A stretch of DNA of 64,000 nucleotides, from NCBI GenBank assembly GCA_021397845.1, contig CM038052.1:36006449-36070448 (forward strand). The letters run 5' to 3'. The notes under the pieces were generated by a model. That model was not told the DNA's origin. It did not search any database and saw nothing but the letters and a program-made list of their open reading frames with translations. The translations under genes and the position numbers were made by a program. This document shows, one piece after another, positions 21,212 through 33,168 of the stretch (positions are counted from its first letter, which is position 1; every line of letters begins with the position of its first letter). This stretch comes from Areca catechu. Taxonomy: Eukaryota; Streptophyta; Magnoliopsida; Arecales; Arecaceae.

Positions 21212-22938
21212 ATGGTAGCCCCTATTGGTACTAGTGTAGTTGAGGGTCAAGCCTCAAATAGACCTCCATTTTTTAATGGATCAAATTATACATATTAAAA
21301 AACTAGGATGAGAATTTATATGCATTCTATTGATTATAACTTATGGAGAGTAGTTGATAAAGGTCCTCATATTCTTTCGGTTGTGATTAATGGTGTTTCC
21401 ATCCTAAAGCTTGAAGAGGATTGGGATGAAAATGATATAAAGCAATTCGAGATCAATGCTAAGGCAATGAATCTCCTTTATTGTGCATTAGATCCTAGTG
21501 AATTCAATTAGATATCTACTTGCACTTCAGCCAAAGAAATATGGGACATACTTGAAGTTACCCATGAGGGTACCGATCAAGTGAAAAATACTAAGGTAAA
21601 CATGTTAGTGCATACTTTGAAATATTCCGAATGGAACCAATGAGTCTATCACTGACATGTACATGAGATTTACAGATATTGTAAATGGAATGAGAAGTCT
21701 AGGAAAAGTAATGTCTAATGCTGATCTTGTAAATAAAATCCTCAGGTCACTTCCAACATCATGGGATCCGAAGGTGACTGCCATCCAAGAAGCAAGGACG
21801 TTGACAAGCTACCATTAGAGCAGCTGGTTGGATCGCTCATGACATATGAGCTGAATTTGAAGCAAAAATCAATGGACATGGATAAGAAAAAAAAGGAGAT
21901 TGCATTCAAATCAAATATACAAGAATAATCTTTAATAGATGAGTCCGAAGAAGAAGAAGATGATGAAAGTGAAGAAGCTCTTCTTGCTAGAAAATTTAGA
22001 AGATTCATGAAGAGAAGGAAGTTTCCTTACAAGAATAAATTTCAATCAAATAAAAAAAAGGAAAAAGAGAAAGAGAAAGAAAAGAAAAAAGAAAAGGAGA
22101 AGGAAATACCTACATGCTTCGAGTGCAAGAAGTCGGGTCACTATAAATTCGACTGCCCTCTCCTAAAAAAGTCAAGGAAGAAGTTAAGAAAGAAAGCAAT
22201 GATGGCAACATTAAGTGATAGTAAGGACTCTAGTTTTGAAGAAGAGCAGACAGAAATTGCAAATCTTTGTCTAATGGCACATCAAGAGTAAGATGAGGTA
22301 AATTCTAATACCGAAGTAGATTTTACTTTTGATGAGTTAAGAAATGCTTTTGATGAACTTATGCATGATTACAAATTAGTTTTATTTGAAAATAAAAGAT
22401 TGAAAAAATATGCAAATAGTTTTTTTTATGAAAACAATTCTTTATCAAATGAAGTTAGTGATTTGAAAACTAAATTAGATGGTTTAGAAAAGAAAAACAA
22501 TGCTTTAACTATGAAAAATGAAGTTTTAAAAAGATCCAAAACTATTATTTCAAATGGTGATCTTTAAAAGAAAATAAAGATTTAGAATTAGAAAATGCAA
22601 AGTACAAAAATGAACCGGATAAAATGAAGCCTTTTGTTGAAAAATTTATCTATAGTTTAGAAAAATTAAACCTACTTTTGAATAGCTAAAGTGTCATTTT
22701 CAATAAAGTAGGATTAAGCTATAGATCCCAAAAACAACAAAAGTACTTCAAAAACTTTTTTGTACCTGCATCATCTAGCATAACATGTTTTTCATGTAAA
22801 AAGCAATGTCATAAATCTTTTCAATATAATTTAAAAAAAATTAATTATTTTAGAAAAGTTTGGATTCCAAAAGGAATCATTTTAAGTGTTAACCCTAAAG
22901 GATCCAAGTTGGCTTGGGTACCTAAAAACAAAGCTTAA
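21212..22938 (+). pseudogene. gag of D
   Basis: Reads from ATG 21212 (MVAPIGTSVVEGQ, then RPPFFNGSNYTY and KTRMRIYMHSIDYNLW) to TAA 22938 (LAWVPKNKA). The middle matches B1 gag closely (NAKAMNLLYCAL). The zinc knuckle CFECKKSGHYKFDC, fitting C-x2-C-x4-H-x4-C, is at about 22113-22155, after a lysine/glutamate stretch. A long coiled-coil tail follows (NNSLSNEVSDLKTKLDGLE). At least two stops before 21550, a frame change near 21620 and a stop near 22291 break it. Confidence 0.85.
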
Positions 22939-24570
22939 TTTTTATTGCAAGTGTATCTTGCAACCAAGGAGAACAAAAGACTTTGGTATCTTGGTAGTGG
23001 TTGCTCAAGGCACATGACGGGAGATGTGAAGTAATTCACTTCTCTTGAAGCAATGAATGGAGGGAGTGTGACCTTCGGGAATAATAGTAAAGGAAAATCA
23101 TTGATATTGGTAAGGTTCACATTACTCCTAGTTGTATTAGTAATGTACTTTTAGTTGAAGGTTTAAAGCATAATCTTTTAAGTATTAGTCAATTTTGTGA
23201 TAAAGGTTTTTAAGTTATTTTTAAATCATCTTATTGCATGATTGCTAGTTTGAATAAAAATGGAATACAATTCATTGGAAAAAGGCATGGTAATATTTAT
23301 TTGATAGATTTAGATGATCTATCTTTGCCTAATGGAGAATGCCTTGTTGCAATGAATTCTTTTAAATATGAAACTAGTTGGCTTTGGCATAGAAGATTAA
23401 GTCATGCTAGTATGTATCTACTTTCAAAACTTTGCAAAAAGAATTTGGTTAGAGATTTACCTGAACTTTGTTTTGAAAAAGATAGAGTTTGCCAAGCATG
23501 TCAATATGGAAAACAAGTTAAAACTTCTTTCAAGCCTAAAGGTTTTGTAATTACTAGTAGGCCACTAGAACTACTTCATATGGATCTCTTTGGACCAACT
23601 AGAATATCAAGTCTAGGAGGCAAGAGATATGGATTAGTCATAGTGGATGATTTTTCGAGATTTACATGGATTTTCTTTCTAGCTTATAAAGATGAGTCAT
23701 TTTCTGCATTTATAAAGTTTTATCGAAAAGTTTCAAATAAAAAAGGTATTTCAGTTGTTTACATTTGTAGTGATCATGGAATTGAATTTGAAAATCAGGA
23801 TTTTGAAAGCTTTTGTAAAGAAAAAGGTATTGAACACAACTTTTCTGCACCTATGACACCTCAATAGAATGGGATAGTAGAAAAAAAAAATCATACTTTA
23901 GAAGAAATGACACACACTATGCTTTGTGAAAATGATTTACCAAGATATTTTTGAGCTGAAGCTATTAATACTGCATGTTATATCTTAAATCGAGTTTTAA
24001 TCCACCTTATTTTGAAGAAAACTCTCTATAAACTTTAGAATCAAAGAAAACCAACTTTAAAGTATTTTCGAGTTTTTGGTTGTAAATATTTTATCTTAAA
24101 TAATGGCAAAGACAATCTTGAAAAATTTGATGCTAAGTCTGATAAAGGTATCTTTTTAGGATACTCTACATCAAGCAGGGCATACAGAGTTTTCAACAAA
24201 AGAACCATAGTTGTAGAGGAGTCTGTACATGTTATTTTTGAAGAATCTACTAACAAATCCTCCAGAAAAGATGATACTTCTGATACATGTACAGGTGTTG
24301 ATAAGCTTCAAAAGCTGACATTGAATGATCAACCCCCTCAGCCAAGTGAAGAAGATCAAGATAAAAGTGAGAAAGGTGAAGACACTCCAAAGCACCAAGA
24401 TCTACCTAAGGAGTGGAGGTATGCTCATGGACATCATAAGGAATTAATCCTAGGTGATCCATCTAAAGGGATAAGAACTCGAGCCTCAATTAGAAATGAA
24501 TGTGATTATATAGTTTTTGTTTCTCAAGTAGAGCCTAAATATTTTGAAGATACTGAAAAAGATCCTAACT
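22939..24570 (+). pseudogene. Protease and integrase of D
   Basis: The protease site reads WYLGSGCSRHMTGD near 22990, with glycine in place of the catalytic aspartate of DSGCS. The pre-integrase zinc region (LWHRRLSHASMYLLSKL, CQACQYGKQVKTSF) and the integrase core (LLHMDLFGPTRISSLGGKRY, VVDDFSRFTWIFFL, ICSDHGIEFEN) are open from 23238 to 23867. A TAG replaces the Q of TPQ-QNG. Beyond it come the glutamate region (with stops), GCKYFILNNGKDNLEKFD, GIFLGYSTSSRAYRVFN and a spacer ending near 24570. Confidence 0.87.
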
Positions 24571-26058
24571 GAATAAATACTATTCAAGATGAATTAATTC
24601 AGTTTGAGAGAAATAATGCTTGGACATTAATAAAAAGACCATCTAATGTTTCTATTATAGGCACAAAATGGGTATTTAGGAATAAATTAGATGAAAATGG
24701 AATTGTTGTTAAAAATAAAGCTAGGCTAGTTGCTAAAGGCTACAATCAGAAGGAAATAATTAATTTTGATCAAACTTTTGCTCCTGTTGCTAGACTTGAA
24801 GCAATTAGACTACTATTAGCATTTGCTTGTTTTATGAATTTTAAACTCTTTCAAATGGATGTTAAAAGTGCATTTCTAAATGATTTTATAACAAAAAAAG
24901 TTTTTGTTGAACAACCACCTGGATTTGAAAATCACACATATCCTGATCATGTTTTTAAATTGCACAAAGTACTTTATGGATGAAAGCAAGCACCTCGAGC
25001 CTGGTATGAAAGACTCAGCAAATTTTTGATTGAAAATGAATTTTCTAGAGGTCATGTTGATAAAATCTTGTTTTTGAAAAAGAATGATAATGATTTATTA
25101 GTAGTACAAATATATATTGATGATATCATTTTCGGTGCTACTAATGAAATTCTTTGTCAAGAGTTTGCTAAGCTAATGCAGGGTGAGTTCGAGATAAGCA
25201 TGATGGGAGAACTCAATTTCTTTCTCGGACTCCAGATCAAGCAAACTAAAGATGGAATCTTCATCAACCAAGCTAAGTATACAAGAGAAATTATAAAGAA
25301 GTTTGGGATGGAGACTACTAAATCAATAGGTACACCTATGAGCCCCTCTTGTAGACTTGATAAAGATGAGCATGGTAAATCTGTAGATCAAAAATTATAC
25401 AGAGGTATGATTGGCTCTTTACTGTACTTAACTGCTAGTAGATCGGATATAATGTTCAGTGTATGCATGTGTGCTAGATATCAGTCTGAACTTAAAAAAT
25501 CACATCTATTGGCTGTTAAGCACATTATAAGATATCTATCTGGTATAATTGATATTGGATTATGGTATTCTAGAGATTCATCTGCTGAATTATTGGATAT
25601 TCTGATGCTGATTTTGCTGGTTATAAATTGGATAGAAAGAGTACAAGTGGTACTTGCCAATTTCTTGGAGTTAACTTAATCTCCTGGTTTAGCAAGAAAC
25701 AAACTTCAGTTGCATTATCCATAGCTGAGGCTGAGTATATTGCAGCAGGAAGTTGTTGTGCTCAAATCTTGTGGATTAAGCAATAACTTGAAGATTTTGG
25801 AATCAAGTTGACTAGTACACCTATAAAATGTGTAATACCAGTGCTATTTGCTTGACTAAGAATCCTGTACAACACTCTAGGAATAAACATATTGAAATTA
25901 GACATTATTTTATTAGAGATCATGTTGAAAATAATGATGTTGTGCTTGAATTTATTTGTACTGAATTTCAATTAGCTAATATTTTGACTAAGCCTCTTCT
26001 GGAAGATCGGTTCTGTATGATTAGAAGAGAGCTCGGGATCATTAATCCTTATGATTAA
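24571..26058 (+). pseudogene. Reverse transcriptase and RNase H of D
   Basis: RT motifs in order: IGTKWVFRNKLDENG, KARLVAKGYNQKE, TFAPVARLEAIRLLLAF, FQMDVKSAFLND, a TGA within YG-KQAPRAW, then IYIDDIIFGATN (25110), MMGELNFFLGLQIKQ and LYLTASRSDIMFSVCM. A frameshift near 25600 moves into the RNase H frame (SKKQTSVALSIAEAEYIAAG). A further break precedes SRNKHIEIRHYFIRDHVEN and LANILTKPL, which ends at 26058. All RT catalytic aspartates are there, but the protein is interrupted at least four times. Confidence 0.88.
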
Positions 26059-26180
26059 AATCTTCCAATCTTTGACTCAAATAGATCAATTTGACAACAA
26101 TAGTTTTCATTTATCACAAATTTCATTGAATTTCCAATGTATTTGATCATATTTTCTGTCTCTTAATTTTTGGTTTTTAA

Positions 26181-26250
26181 GTCGATGTGTCAACACTTGC
26201 ATGTGTCGACACCTGAATGTGTCGACACATTCGTGAGTCGACACATGAAC
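26181..26250. repeat. GTGTCGACAC motifs before the third ORF of D
   Basis: Four close copies: GTGTCAACAC, GTGTCGACAC, GTGTCGACAC and GAGTCGACAC, within 70 bp between pol and the third ORF. This is a position that would suit a separate promoter, but no clear TATA box follows. Confidence 0.75.
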
Positions 26251-26563
26251 GGTAGCAGACCGAGGTTAAGGACATTTCGAAGTATTTTTTCTTCATTTCT
26301 TCTCCCCACTCTAGCTGACACATGCCCTAATTTTTTCCACACTCCTCCTTCCCTCCAATTTGTGCTCAAATCCCTTCGATTCTTCACTTGGGATGCTTTT
26401 TGGCTTGGATTGAACGATTTTCCGCTTCTAATTTCTAATTTGAACCCTAGAAATCCTAGGTTTCTCCTCCAAATTTGTTCAAATCTCTATTCTATGCAAT
26501 GGGACCCCAAAAATAAGTGGTCCGTTACCCTCGACCGTCCAATTAGGAAGAAGAGCAAAGAAC

Positions 26564-28469
26564 CATGGCCAGACACAAAGCTAGAGCTCCAGATCTGCCT
26601 GCTCGACCCCTGTTTGCAGCTTCTAGCAGGATAAGTTCGAAGACGGTTGTCAGAGGATGCCGTGTGGACTTTAGTTTCGTCGACCAGTAGCACTTCAGGA
26701 TCGTTAGTAGATTCGAGATGCTGGTTTAACATCTTTCTACTCTCTGAGCAAGAGATACTACCTAGGGCTCATACAAGAGTTCTACGGTTCATTAGCCCGT
26801 GGGAGTGATGGTTGACTAGCTCAGGTCAGAGACAAGGATATCCCCGTTACTTCAAAGATATTGAGCAGAGTATAGGATATTCCTATGACTGGGTCAGTTG
26901 TTGATAGTTTGATTAAAAGAGTGAGTGGACTCTAGTGTATATTCGAGTCAGACATTTTGCCTAAGGGAGCCACCATGTCTGCATCCCGTTTATCTGTGCA
27001 GATGAGACTTTTACACCACATTGTCGCCCAGATCCTTCTGCCGAAGACCGGACGTTTTGATTACATCACCGAGCGAGAGTTGCTCGTGATGGTCTCATTG
27101 GTACAGCACACACCCGTCTGCCTTCTGGTGCTCATGGTTCATTGGATGATGGAGGCTTCGACAAGTCAGCGACTCTGCTTACCCTACAGGATGGGATTGA
27201 CATTATTGTTCAAGGAGTATGGTGTTAGTTTTGAGGACGAGCCCTTTCGTATGCTCCTATATACTGATGTTTATGACATCAGGTCATTACATCAGATGGG
27301 TTATCATCTATTTAGAGGCTAGTGGAGATGTAGAGTATCTGGTCAGGCTGACGACAGAGATGATGATGATGCTGTAGAGGAGGAGCGCATCCTTTCCGGC
27401 GAGGTAGGACCTACAAAGGCATCTCTTCCAGAGAGTCAGACTGAGACAGCAGCATAGCCAGAGATTGCTTCTCAGTCTGAGCCTACATCACCGCCTCAAC
27501 CAGTTCAATCGGATACTCCAGGAGTTTCAGAGAGCTTAATGGATAGAGTCAGTCACATAAAGACAGATATCTTAATCATTAGACAGCGACTTGACAGCTT
27601 TATCATGGAGACGAGAGAGAGCCATAGAGGACTGAGTGATGGCATCTCAGCTATTTTATCTGTACTGTCCAGACCTTCTACACGGAGTATTCCAGATCCA
27701 GCTCCAGCTCCATTTGCCCCAGCACCAGTTGATGATGATGGTGATGATGAGGAGACTGACTTTGACAATTTTGACTTCCCAGATCTGATTTCAGAGCTAG
27801 TGGCAGAGTTGATAGTAGACTTGCCTAGGAGTCCCATTTGTGACCCTTCCAGTTCACCTACTCTGACTCCAGTCCTATCTTCTCCTCCATCCAAATCAGA
27901 TGATGATGTTTCTATTCCTATTCTTTCACCTGTTGTTGATTCACCTGCTGTTGATTCACCCATTGTCGATACACCCATTATTGACACTCCTATATTGACT
28001 CACCGATTGCAAATTCTTCATTCATTCTTCAGCTGATACACCTATCATTGATACACCTATCATTTTATCAGCTGAGACACCTCTTTTTGACTCACCCACT
28101 GTTGTTACACCTACAATCCATATATCCCCTCTTATTTGGGAGCTAGGATTTTACACACCTGGATTTCAGTATCTTGATTCTGGTCCATCTTTTGATTGTA
28201 CACCATATCCGACAGTTGCAGAGACTGTCATCCCGATATGCTCTGTTCTTGCTGAGGACATGGCTTCCACCTCTTCTGCTCCAGCTAGAGGTCGGATGTA
28301 TGCTCGATGCAGAGGACGTGGTCGTTGTACTCCTCCATGATCGACCAAGATCCACTTTTGAGATCTCAGATTGATGTGGTCTCGAGCTCGCTATTTTACT
28401 GATACTGGATCGATTGAGATCGGATCTTTTGATGATGATGAGGATGAGGATCAGGATATCTTTGTATGA
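26564..28469 (+). pseudogene. Third ORF of D, plant-transposon-protein/env-like region
   Basis: Begins ATG 26564 (MARHKARAPDLPARPLFAAS) and reads VVRGCRVDFSFVDQ before the first stop. A conserved-looking block at 26957-27322 (RLLHHIVAQILLPKTGRFDY, LPYRMGLTLLFKEYGV) resembles the putative plant transposon protein domain often found beside plant LTR elements. The following part is acidic, proline/serine-rich and repetitive (SPVVDSPAVDSPIVDTPIID near 27930-27990), ending in an aspartate/glutamate run and TGA 28469. SIRE-type elements carry an extra, sometimes env-like ORF here; I see no convincing signal peptide or membrane segment. Several stops. Confidence 0.6.
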
Positions 28470-29260
28470 TTAGATAGTTTACTTTTATGCATCTTTTGTA
28501 TGTTTTGTTGTTGTACAAATTCTGAATTTAAATATGATGTTGTACTTCATGATTATGATCTTAAATGAATGAAATGCTTTAACTTTCCTTTAGTACTTCA
28601 TTGTCTTCATTTATGAATGAATGAATTTTTATTGTACTTCAATGCTATATCTTGAATAACTTGCCTATTTGTCTTCCTACCTTTTTAATGATGACAAAAA
28701 GGGGGAGTAATATAACTAAAGTATAAATGTGCAAGGGAGTAATAGTGTAAATTTATGCTTGAGAATTTATCATGTTTGATAAGTCCTTTTAAATTTGAAA
28801 ATTAAGTTGAGCTTGAATTGAAATTCTTTGCAAACTCCTTAAGTAAGGGGGAGCAATACGGCTGAAAATCTTTGCTTCTTTATATTGAAAATCTTTTCTG
28901 AATTGAACTTCATCTTAAATCCTTTCTTTAGATATTTAAAAAGATGTTTTACAAACTCTTCTATGAATCATCAATTCAGGGGGAGCCTTGTTTATTGCTG
29001 AATTGTTGCCTCTCCTAAAGCATGTTTTCTTGTAGAGTATCACGATACATGAGTTTATGTCTTATATATCCCAAAGCTCTGATACTCTTAATCATTATAA
29101 TAAGCTCTGACACTCTTAATCATTATATCACACTTACTCTGATACATCATGTCAATATTGCAAATTACTTTGATACACCTATTGCATTTAGCTCTTTGCA
29201 CCTTGATAAATTCTTTTAAAAGCTATTTATGCAATTTATACTTAAAGATTTTGTCATCAT
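28470..29260 (+). other. Non-coding stretch of D with several polypurine-like tracts
   Basis: No gene. Purine tracts resembling the true one occur near 28688 (GACAAAAAGGGGGAGTAA), 28844 (GTAAGGGGGAGCAA) and 28975 (TTCAGGGGGAGCC). B1 has the same arrangement. Confidence 0.65.
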
Positions 29261-29275
29261 CAAAAAGGGGAAGAT
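29261..29275 (+). promoter_or_regulatory. Polypurine tract of D
   Basis: CAAAAAGGGGAAGAT directly before the TG of the LTR; one base differs from the tract of B1. Confidence 0.85.
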
Positions 29276-30838
29276 TGTTGACTCCATTATTGATTTTGAT
29301 GATAAGCAAAATGGTTAAGTATAAGTTGAGTACTAATGATTTCATTGAAGTATATTTTTATAGAAAAATGTGCTCATAAATTTGAAAAAGTTTGTTTGAT
29401 TGAAAAAGCCAAGCTTAGATGAAAGATCTGCTCAAAGAAGACTTAGACTGTCAAAGTTTGCTTGAATAGATACTTCAGTGAGACATAAATTTGGTTCAGC
29501 ACAAGTTCAAGTACTTTTATGAAGATCTCAGTAAGGTGTCGACTCAAAGTGTCGACATATGATACAAGTGTCGACATATGGAAGTGAAGTGTCGACTCAA
29601 GCCGGTACGCAAAGAAAGTTTCAGATGGCATGGCTAAAGTGTCAACACATAGACTTGAAGTGTTGACTCATAGTGTTGACACATGGATCAGCTCATCGCC
29701 TGAGATTTTTAAGTCACAGAACTTGCTGAAGATGAAGAACTACAGAAGGTCGACACATGGATGCGATGTGTCGACTCAAAGTATCGACTCACCTGAAGAA
29801 GTGTCGACACATCTTAGATTTCCAAAAAGCCAGATTGAAGATAGTTGAACTGGGTGTCGACTCAAGAAGTTCAAGTGTCGACTTGAAGTGTCGACTCACA
29901 GCCTGAAGTGTCGACACATGAAGTTCTGGAAATAGTAACGGCTAGTTTTTCAAATACAGGACTTATCTCTTTTCACCCCCAACGGCTAGATTTTCGAGTC
30001 TAATGGCTAGAAATCGGATTTGAGGTCTTGGAAAGGTATTTATATGCTCCAAATCAAATCAAAAGGCAAAGGTTCAATAGAAATGAAACAGAAATATTCA
30101 AGAGAGAAGAAAAGAGAGCATTCATTGAAGTTCAACTACTCTCAAGCAAAAGCAAGCCTCCAAGCATTCAAGAGTCTTCAAGAGCATTAAAGATCAACCA
30201 TTCTTGAGCAATCAAAGAGGCTTCATCAAGTTGAAAGCATCATAACTATCGAGCTTCAAAGAGATACTCGCTTTTTATTAGAAAGCTTTTATTCTCTTTA
30301 CTTCAAACTATTATTTATTGTAAGGGTTCTTGGTTAGCCTATTACAAAATCAAGGAAGGTTATTGGTGAGCCTTTGAAAATCAATTAGGTTCTTGGTTAT
30401 CCCGAAAAACCAAGGAAGGTTGGTTGTGAGCCTTAAAATCATTTAGGTTCTTGGTTAGCCCATAAAACCAAGTGAGGTTTTGACTTGTGAGCCTTGTGAA
30501 AACAAGTTGGGTTTTGATTAGTGAGCCCAAAAAACTAATCGACTGTAATCGGTTGAGATTATAATGAATTTCCAAAAAAATCTTGGGGAGTGGATGTAGG
30601 TGCATTGGATAGCACCGAACCACTATACTTCTTTGTCTTTGTGGTTGCTTGTCTCCTCTTATTGCTCTTACATTTATTGCTCTTTATTTTTGCTGCACAT
30701 TTACTTAAGAGCATTACATTTGAATTCATAGTACCTTGATTAATTGTTGGATTGGACTACATACTATTGTATTGCATCAAGTAATTTTTGTTAGAAATCC
30801 AATTTACCCTCCCTCTTGGATTGCTTACTGGGCAACAC
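29276..30838 (+). repeat. 3' LTR of D
   Basis: Starts TGTTGACTCCATTATTGATTTTGATGAT, as in B1 apart from a few bases. It shares further blocks with the B1 LTRs: GTAACGGCTAGTTTTTCAAA, repeated GGTTCTTGGTTAGCCC units (30325-30520) and CTTGGGGAGTGGATGTAGGTG. It contains the palindrome array (29535-29925) and a TATA-like TATTTATATGC at 30037-30047. The end is put at GGGCAACA (30838), where the reading of E starts; an end at 30835 is also possible. Confidence 0.82.
29535..29925. repeat. GTGTCGACAC palindrome array in the D LTR
   Basis: About fifteen copies of GTGTCGAC followed by AC or TC, in clusters at 29535-29600, 29637-29690, 29746-29815 and 29850-29925. Units here more often end TCAA or CATATG or CATGG than CTTG. 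It ends about 110 bp upstream of the TATA box, as in B1. Confidence 0.88.
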
Positions 30839-31900
30839 CAGCTAAAGTCTTGAGCTGATAAGTTCCTAGACGTACGACTTCCTTGATTTGGTATAGTCCT
30901 TCCCAATTGGGGAAAGCTTGCCTTGTTCTGTCGGCTTGGATACTTCGGACCTTTGCAGTACTAAATCTTCGGGTCAGAAGGTTCGTTTCGTCATCATGGA
31001 ATTGTAGTATTTGGCGACTCTTAGTTGGTACACCACTATCTTCATCTGAGCACAAAGTCTGGTGCCTTGTAGTAGATCCAAATCCATTCTTCAGCATTCT
31101 GAATTCTCGGGTTTCTTGTATTGGTCGACCCTTAAGGATTGCAGAGTAACCTCCATAGGAAGAACCGCTTCGGTTCCATAAGGCAAATGAAATGGAGACT
31201 CGTCGGTGGCCATTTTAGGAGTTGTTCGATACGCCCAAAGAACTAAATTTAGTTCTTCGGTCCAAAGTCCTTTAGCATCATTCAACCTGGTCTTCAGACC
31301 ATGAAGAATGGTTCAGTTTGTCACTTCAGCTTTCTCATTAGCTTGGGGATGACCGACAGAAGTCAATTTGTAGAGTATATGGTCTTGGGCACAGAAGTCC
31401 TTGAACTTTGGGTTACTGAATTGTCTTCCATTGTCGGTGACTATGGCATGGGGGATTCCGAATCGAAATATAATAAAATTTCTCATGAAGCTTTCGACCT
31501 TTCCTTCAGTAATATGTGCCAAGGGTTTGGCTTCGACCCACTTGGTGAAGTAATCGATAGCCATAATGAGAAACTTTCATTGTCTGGATGCTGGTGGGAA
31601 TGGGCCAAGAATATCTATGCCCTATTGAGCGAAGGGCCATGGTGCTGTTAGTTGGGTCAGCTGGCTTGCAGGCCATCTTTGAATGTTAGCATATTTCTGG
31701 CACTGGTCACATCTTCGGATAAAGTCGACAAAATCCTTTTGAATGGTTAGCCAGTAGTAAACTTGGCGTATTATCTTATATGCCAGGGATCTGCCCCCCA
31801 AGTGATCTCTGCATATGCCCTCATATATTTCTCTTAGGGCATAGTCGACGTCTGTCGATCCCAGGCACTTCAACAGGGGTTGTGTGAAAGATCTCTTGTA
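30839..31900 (-). pseudogene. Integrase of E
   Basis: N-terminal zinc region at 31622-31873 (CRDHLGGRSLAYKIIRQVYYW, FIRRCDQCQKYANIQ). Core at 31313-31564: MAIDYFTKWVEAKPLA with the first aspartate, AIVTDNGRQFSNPKF with the second, and NEKAEVTN with the glutamate. Then 31091-31285 (LWAYRTTPKMATDESPF, LPYGTEAVLPMEV) and a C-terminal part at 30839-31097 (FPNWEGLYQIKEV, GTYQLKTLAG). Stops or frame changes separate the blocks. The D LTR cuts it near its natural end. Confidence 0.88.
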
Positions 31901-33168
31901 TAGAGTCCCATCCAGGATAACATATCAGGATGCCATCCAACGAACTTGTTTGGCTTCAACCTTATCTTCATGTAGTATGCCTTCATTCAAAAATTTGAGA
32001 ATAGGGTCCATCCAGCTGGGCTCGTGCTTAACTGGATGTACCTCTAGTGTCTCTTATGCTGTACTTGGAGCTTCTATATACTCTATGAAGGTGTGACTGA
32101 GGGAATTTGGGGTGCTGGTGGTGAGTCTGGACAGTGCATCAGCTCGAGAATTCTCTATTCGTGGGATATGGGCGATCTCGAAGAATTCTAGCTGAGAACC
32201 TAGAGCTCGTGCTCTGCCTAAATACTGAGCTATGGTAAGATCCCGAGCTTCGAACTCACCCTTCACCTAGTTTACAACCAACTGAGAATCCGAAAAGATT
32301 TGGATCCTCCGAATCCCCAGCTCTATTACAGTTTGGAGTCCTGCAAGAAGGGCTTTGTATTCAGCCTGATTGTTCGAAGCATGAAAGGAGATGCGTAGAG
32401 CATATTCTATAGTGTGCCCATTTGTGCTAGCCAGTATGAGGCCCGCTTCGCATCCCATCGAGTTTGAAGCCCCATCCACATGGAGCATCCACGTAGACTC
32501 TAAATCTTTTCGGATTGCCTCATCTTCTTCGGCTTATTGCTAGTCATCTTCCGGACCCCATGTGTATTCGACTATAAAGTCATCCAACACCTATGCTTTC
32601 ATTGTTGATCTGGGCTGGAAGCTGATGTCGAATTCTCCAAGCTTTACAGTCTACTTAGCTATCCTCCCCGAAGTATCGGGACATCAGAGGATAGCTTTTA
32701 AGGGTTGGTCTGTCATAACCATAATAGAATGAGATTGAAAGTAGGGTCACAAGTGCTTCATCGTAATTACCAGCGAGTATATGAGCTTCTATATCCTGGG
32801 GTATCTCACTTCAGCATCATGCAATACTTTGCTGGTGTAGTAGATTGGTCTTTGAAGGTTATCCGCTCCTTTTTGGATGAGTACCATACTAATTGCCTCG
32901 TCGGAAGCGGAGAGGTACACATAGAGGGTTTCTCCTTCTTAGGGTTTAGAAAGTAGAGGGGGATTCTCTAAATATCTCTTCAGTTCTTCAAAGGCACCAT
33001 GGCAGTCTTCGAACCATTCGAAGTTTTGTGACTGATGAAGGACTTTAAAGAAAAGGAGACACCTTTCAACTGACCAGGAGATGAATCGGCTTAAAGAGGC
33101 GATTCTCCCGATTAACTGTTGTACCTCATTCTTGCAAGAGAGATGTCTCATGCTTCGGATAGCTTGTA
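31901..33168 (-). pseudogene. RNase H and end of reverse transcriptase of E
   Basis: RNase H at 32054-32488: LHVDGASNSMGCEAGLILAS, NNQAEYKALLAGLQTVIELG and FSDSQLVVN, with the catalytic aspartates and glutamate. The RT-linked part at 32939-33226 has EVQQLIGRIASLSRFISWS, CLLFFKVL and EELKRYLENPP. In between (32500-32940) the reading is broken by stops, with YAGxx-like fragments of the connection domain. The right border at 33168 is the insertion of F; the reading resumes at 35516. Confidence 0.85.

Larger units (their letters stand above)
21170..30838 (+). mobile_element. Element D: SIRE/Maximus-type Copia retrotransposon, 5' end missing
   Basis: Plus strand: gag, protease, integrase, reverse transcriptase, RNase H, a third ORF region, polypurine tract and one LTR (29276-30838). 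The RT box IYIDDIIFGATN and the extra ORF after pol are typical of the SIRE/Maximus group. The 5' LTR, primer site and leader are missing: element C lies directly against the gag leader at 21169/21170. Its right end lies within the pol end of E, so D inserted into E. Stops and frameshifts occur in every domain. Confidence 0.87.

Noticed and set aside
28143..28374. Short frames on both strands at the end of the third ORF of D
   Set aside because: They overlap the acidic/repetitive tail in other frames and show no family match.
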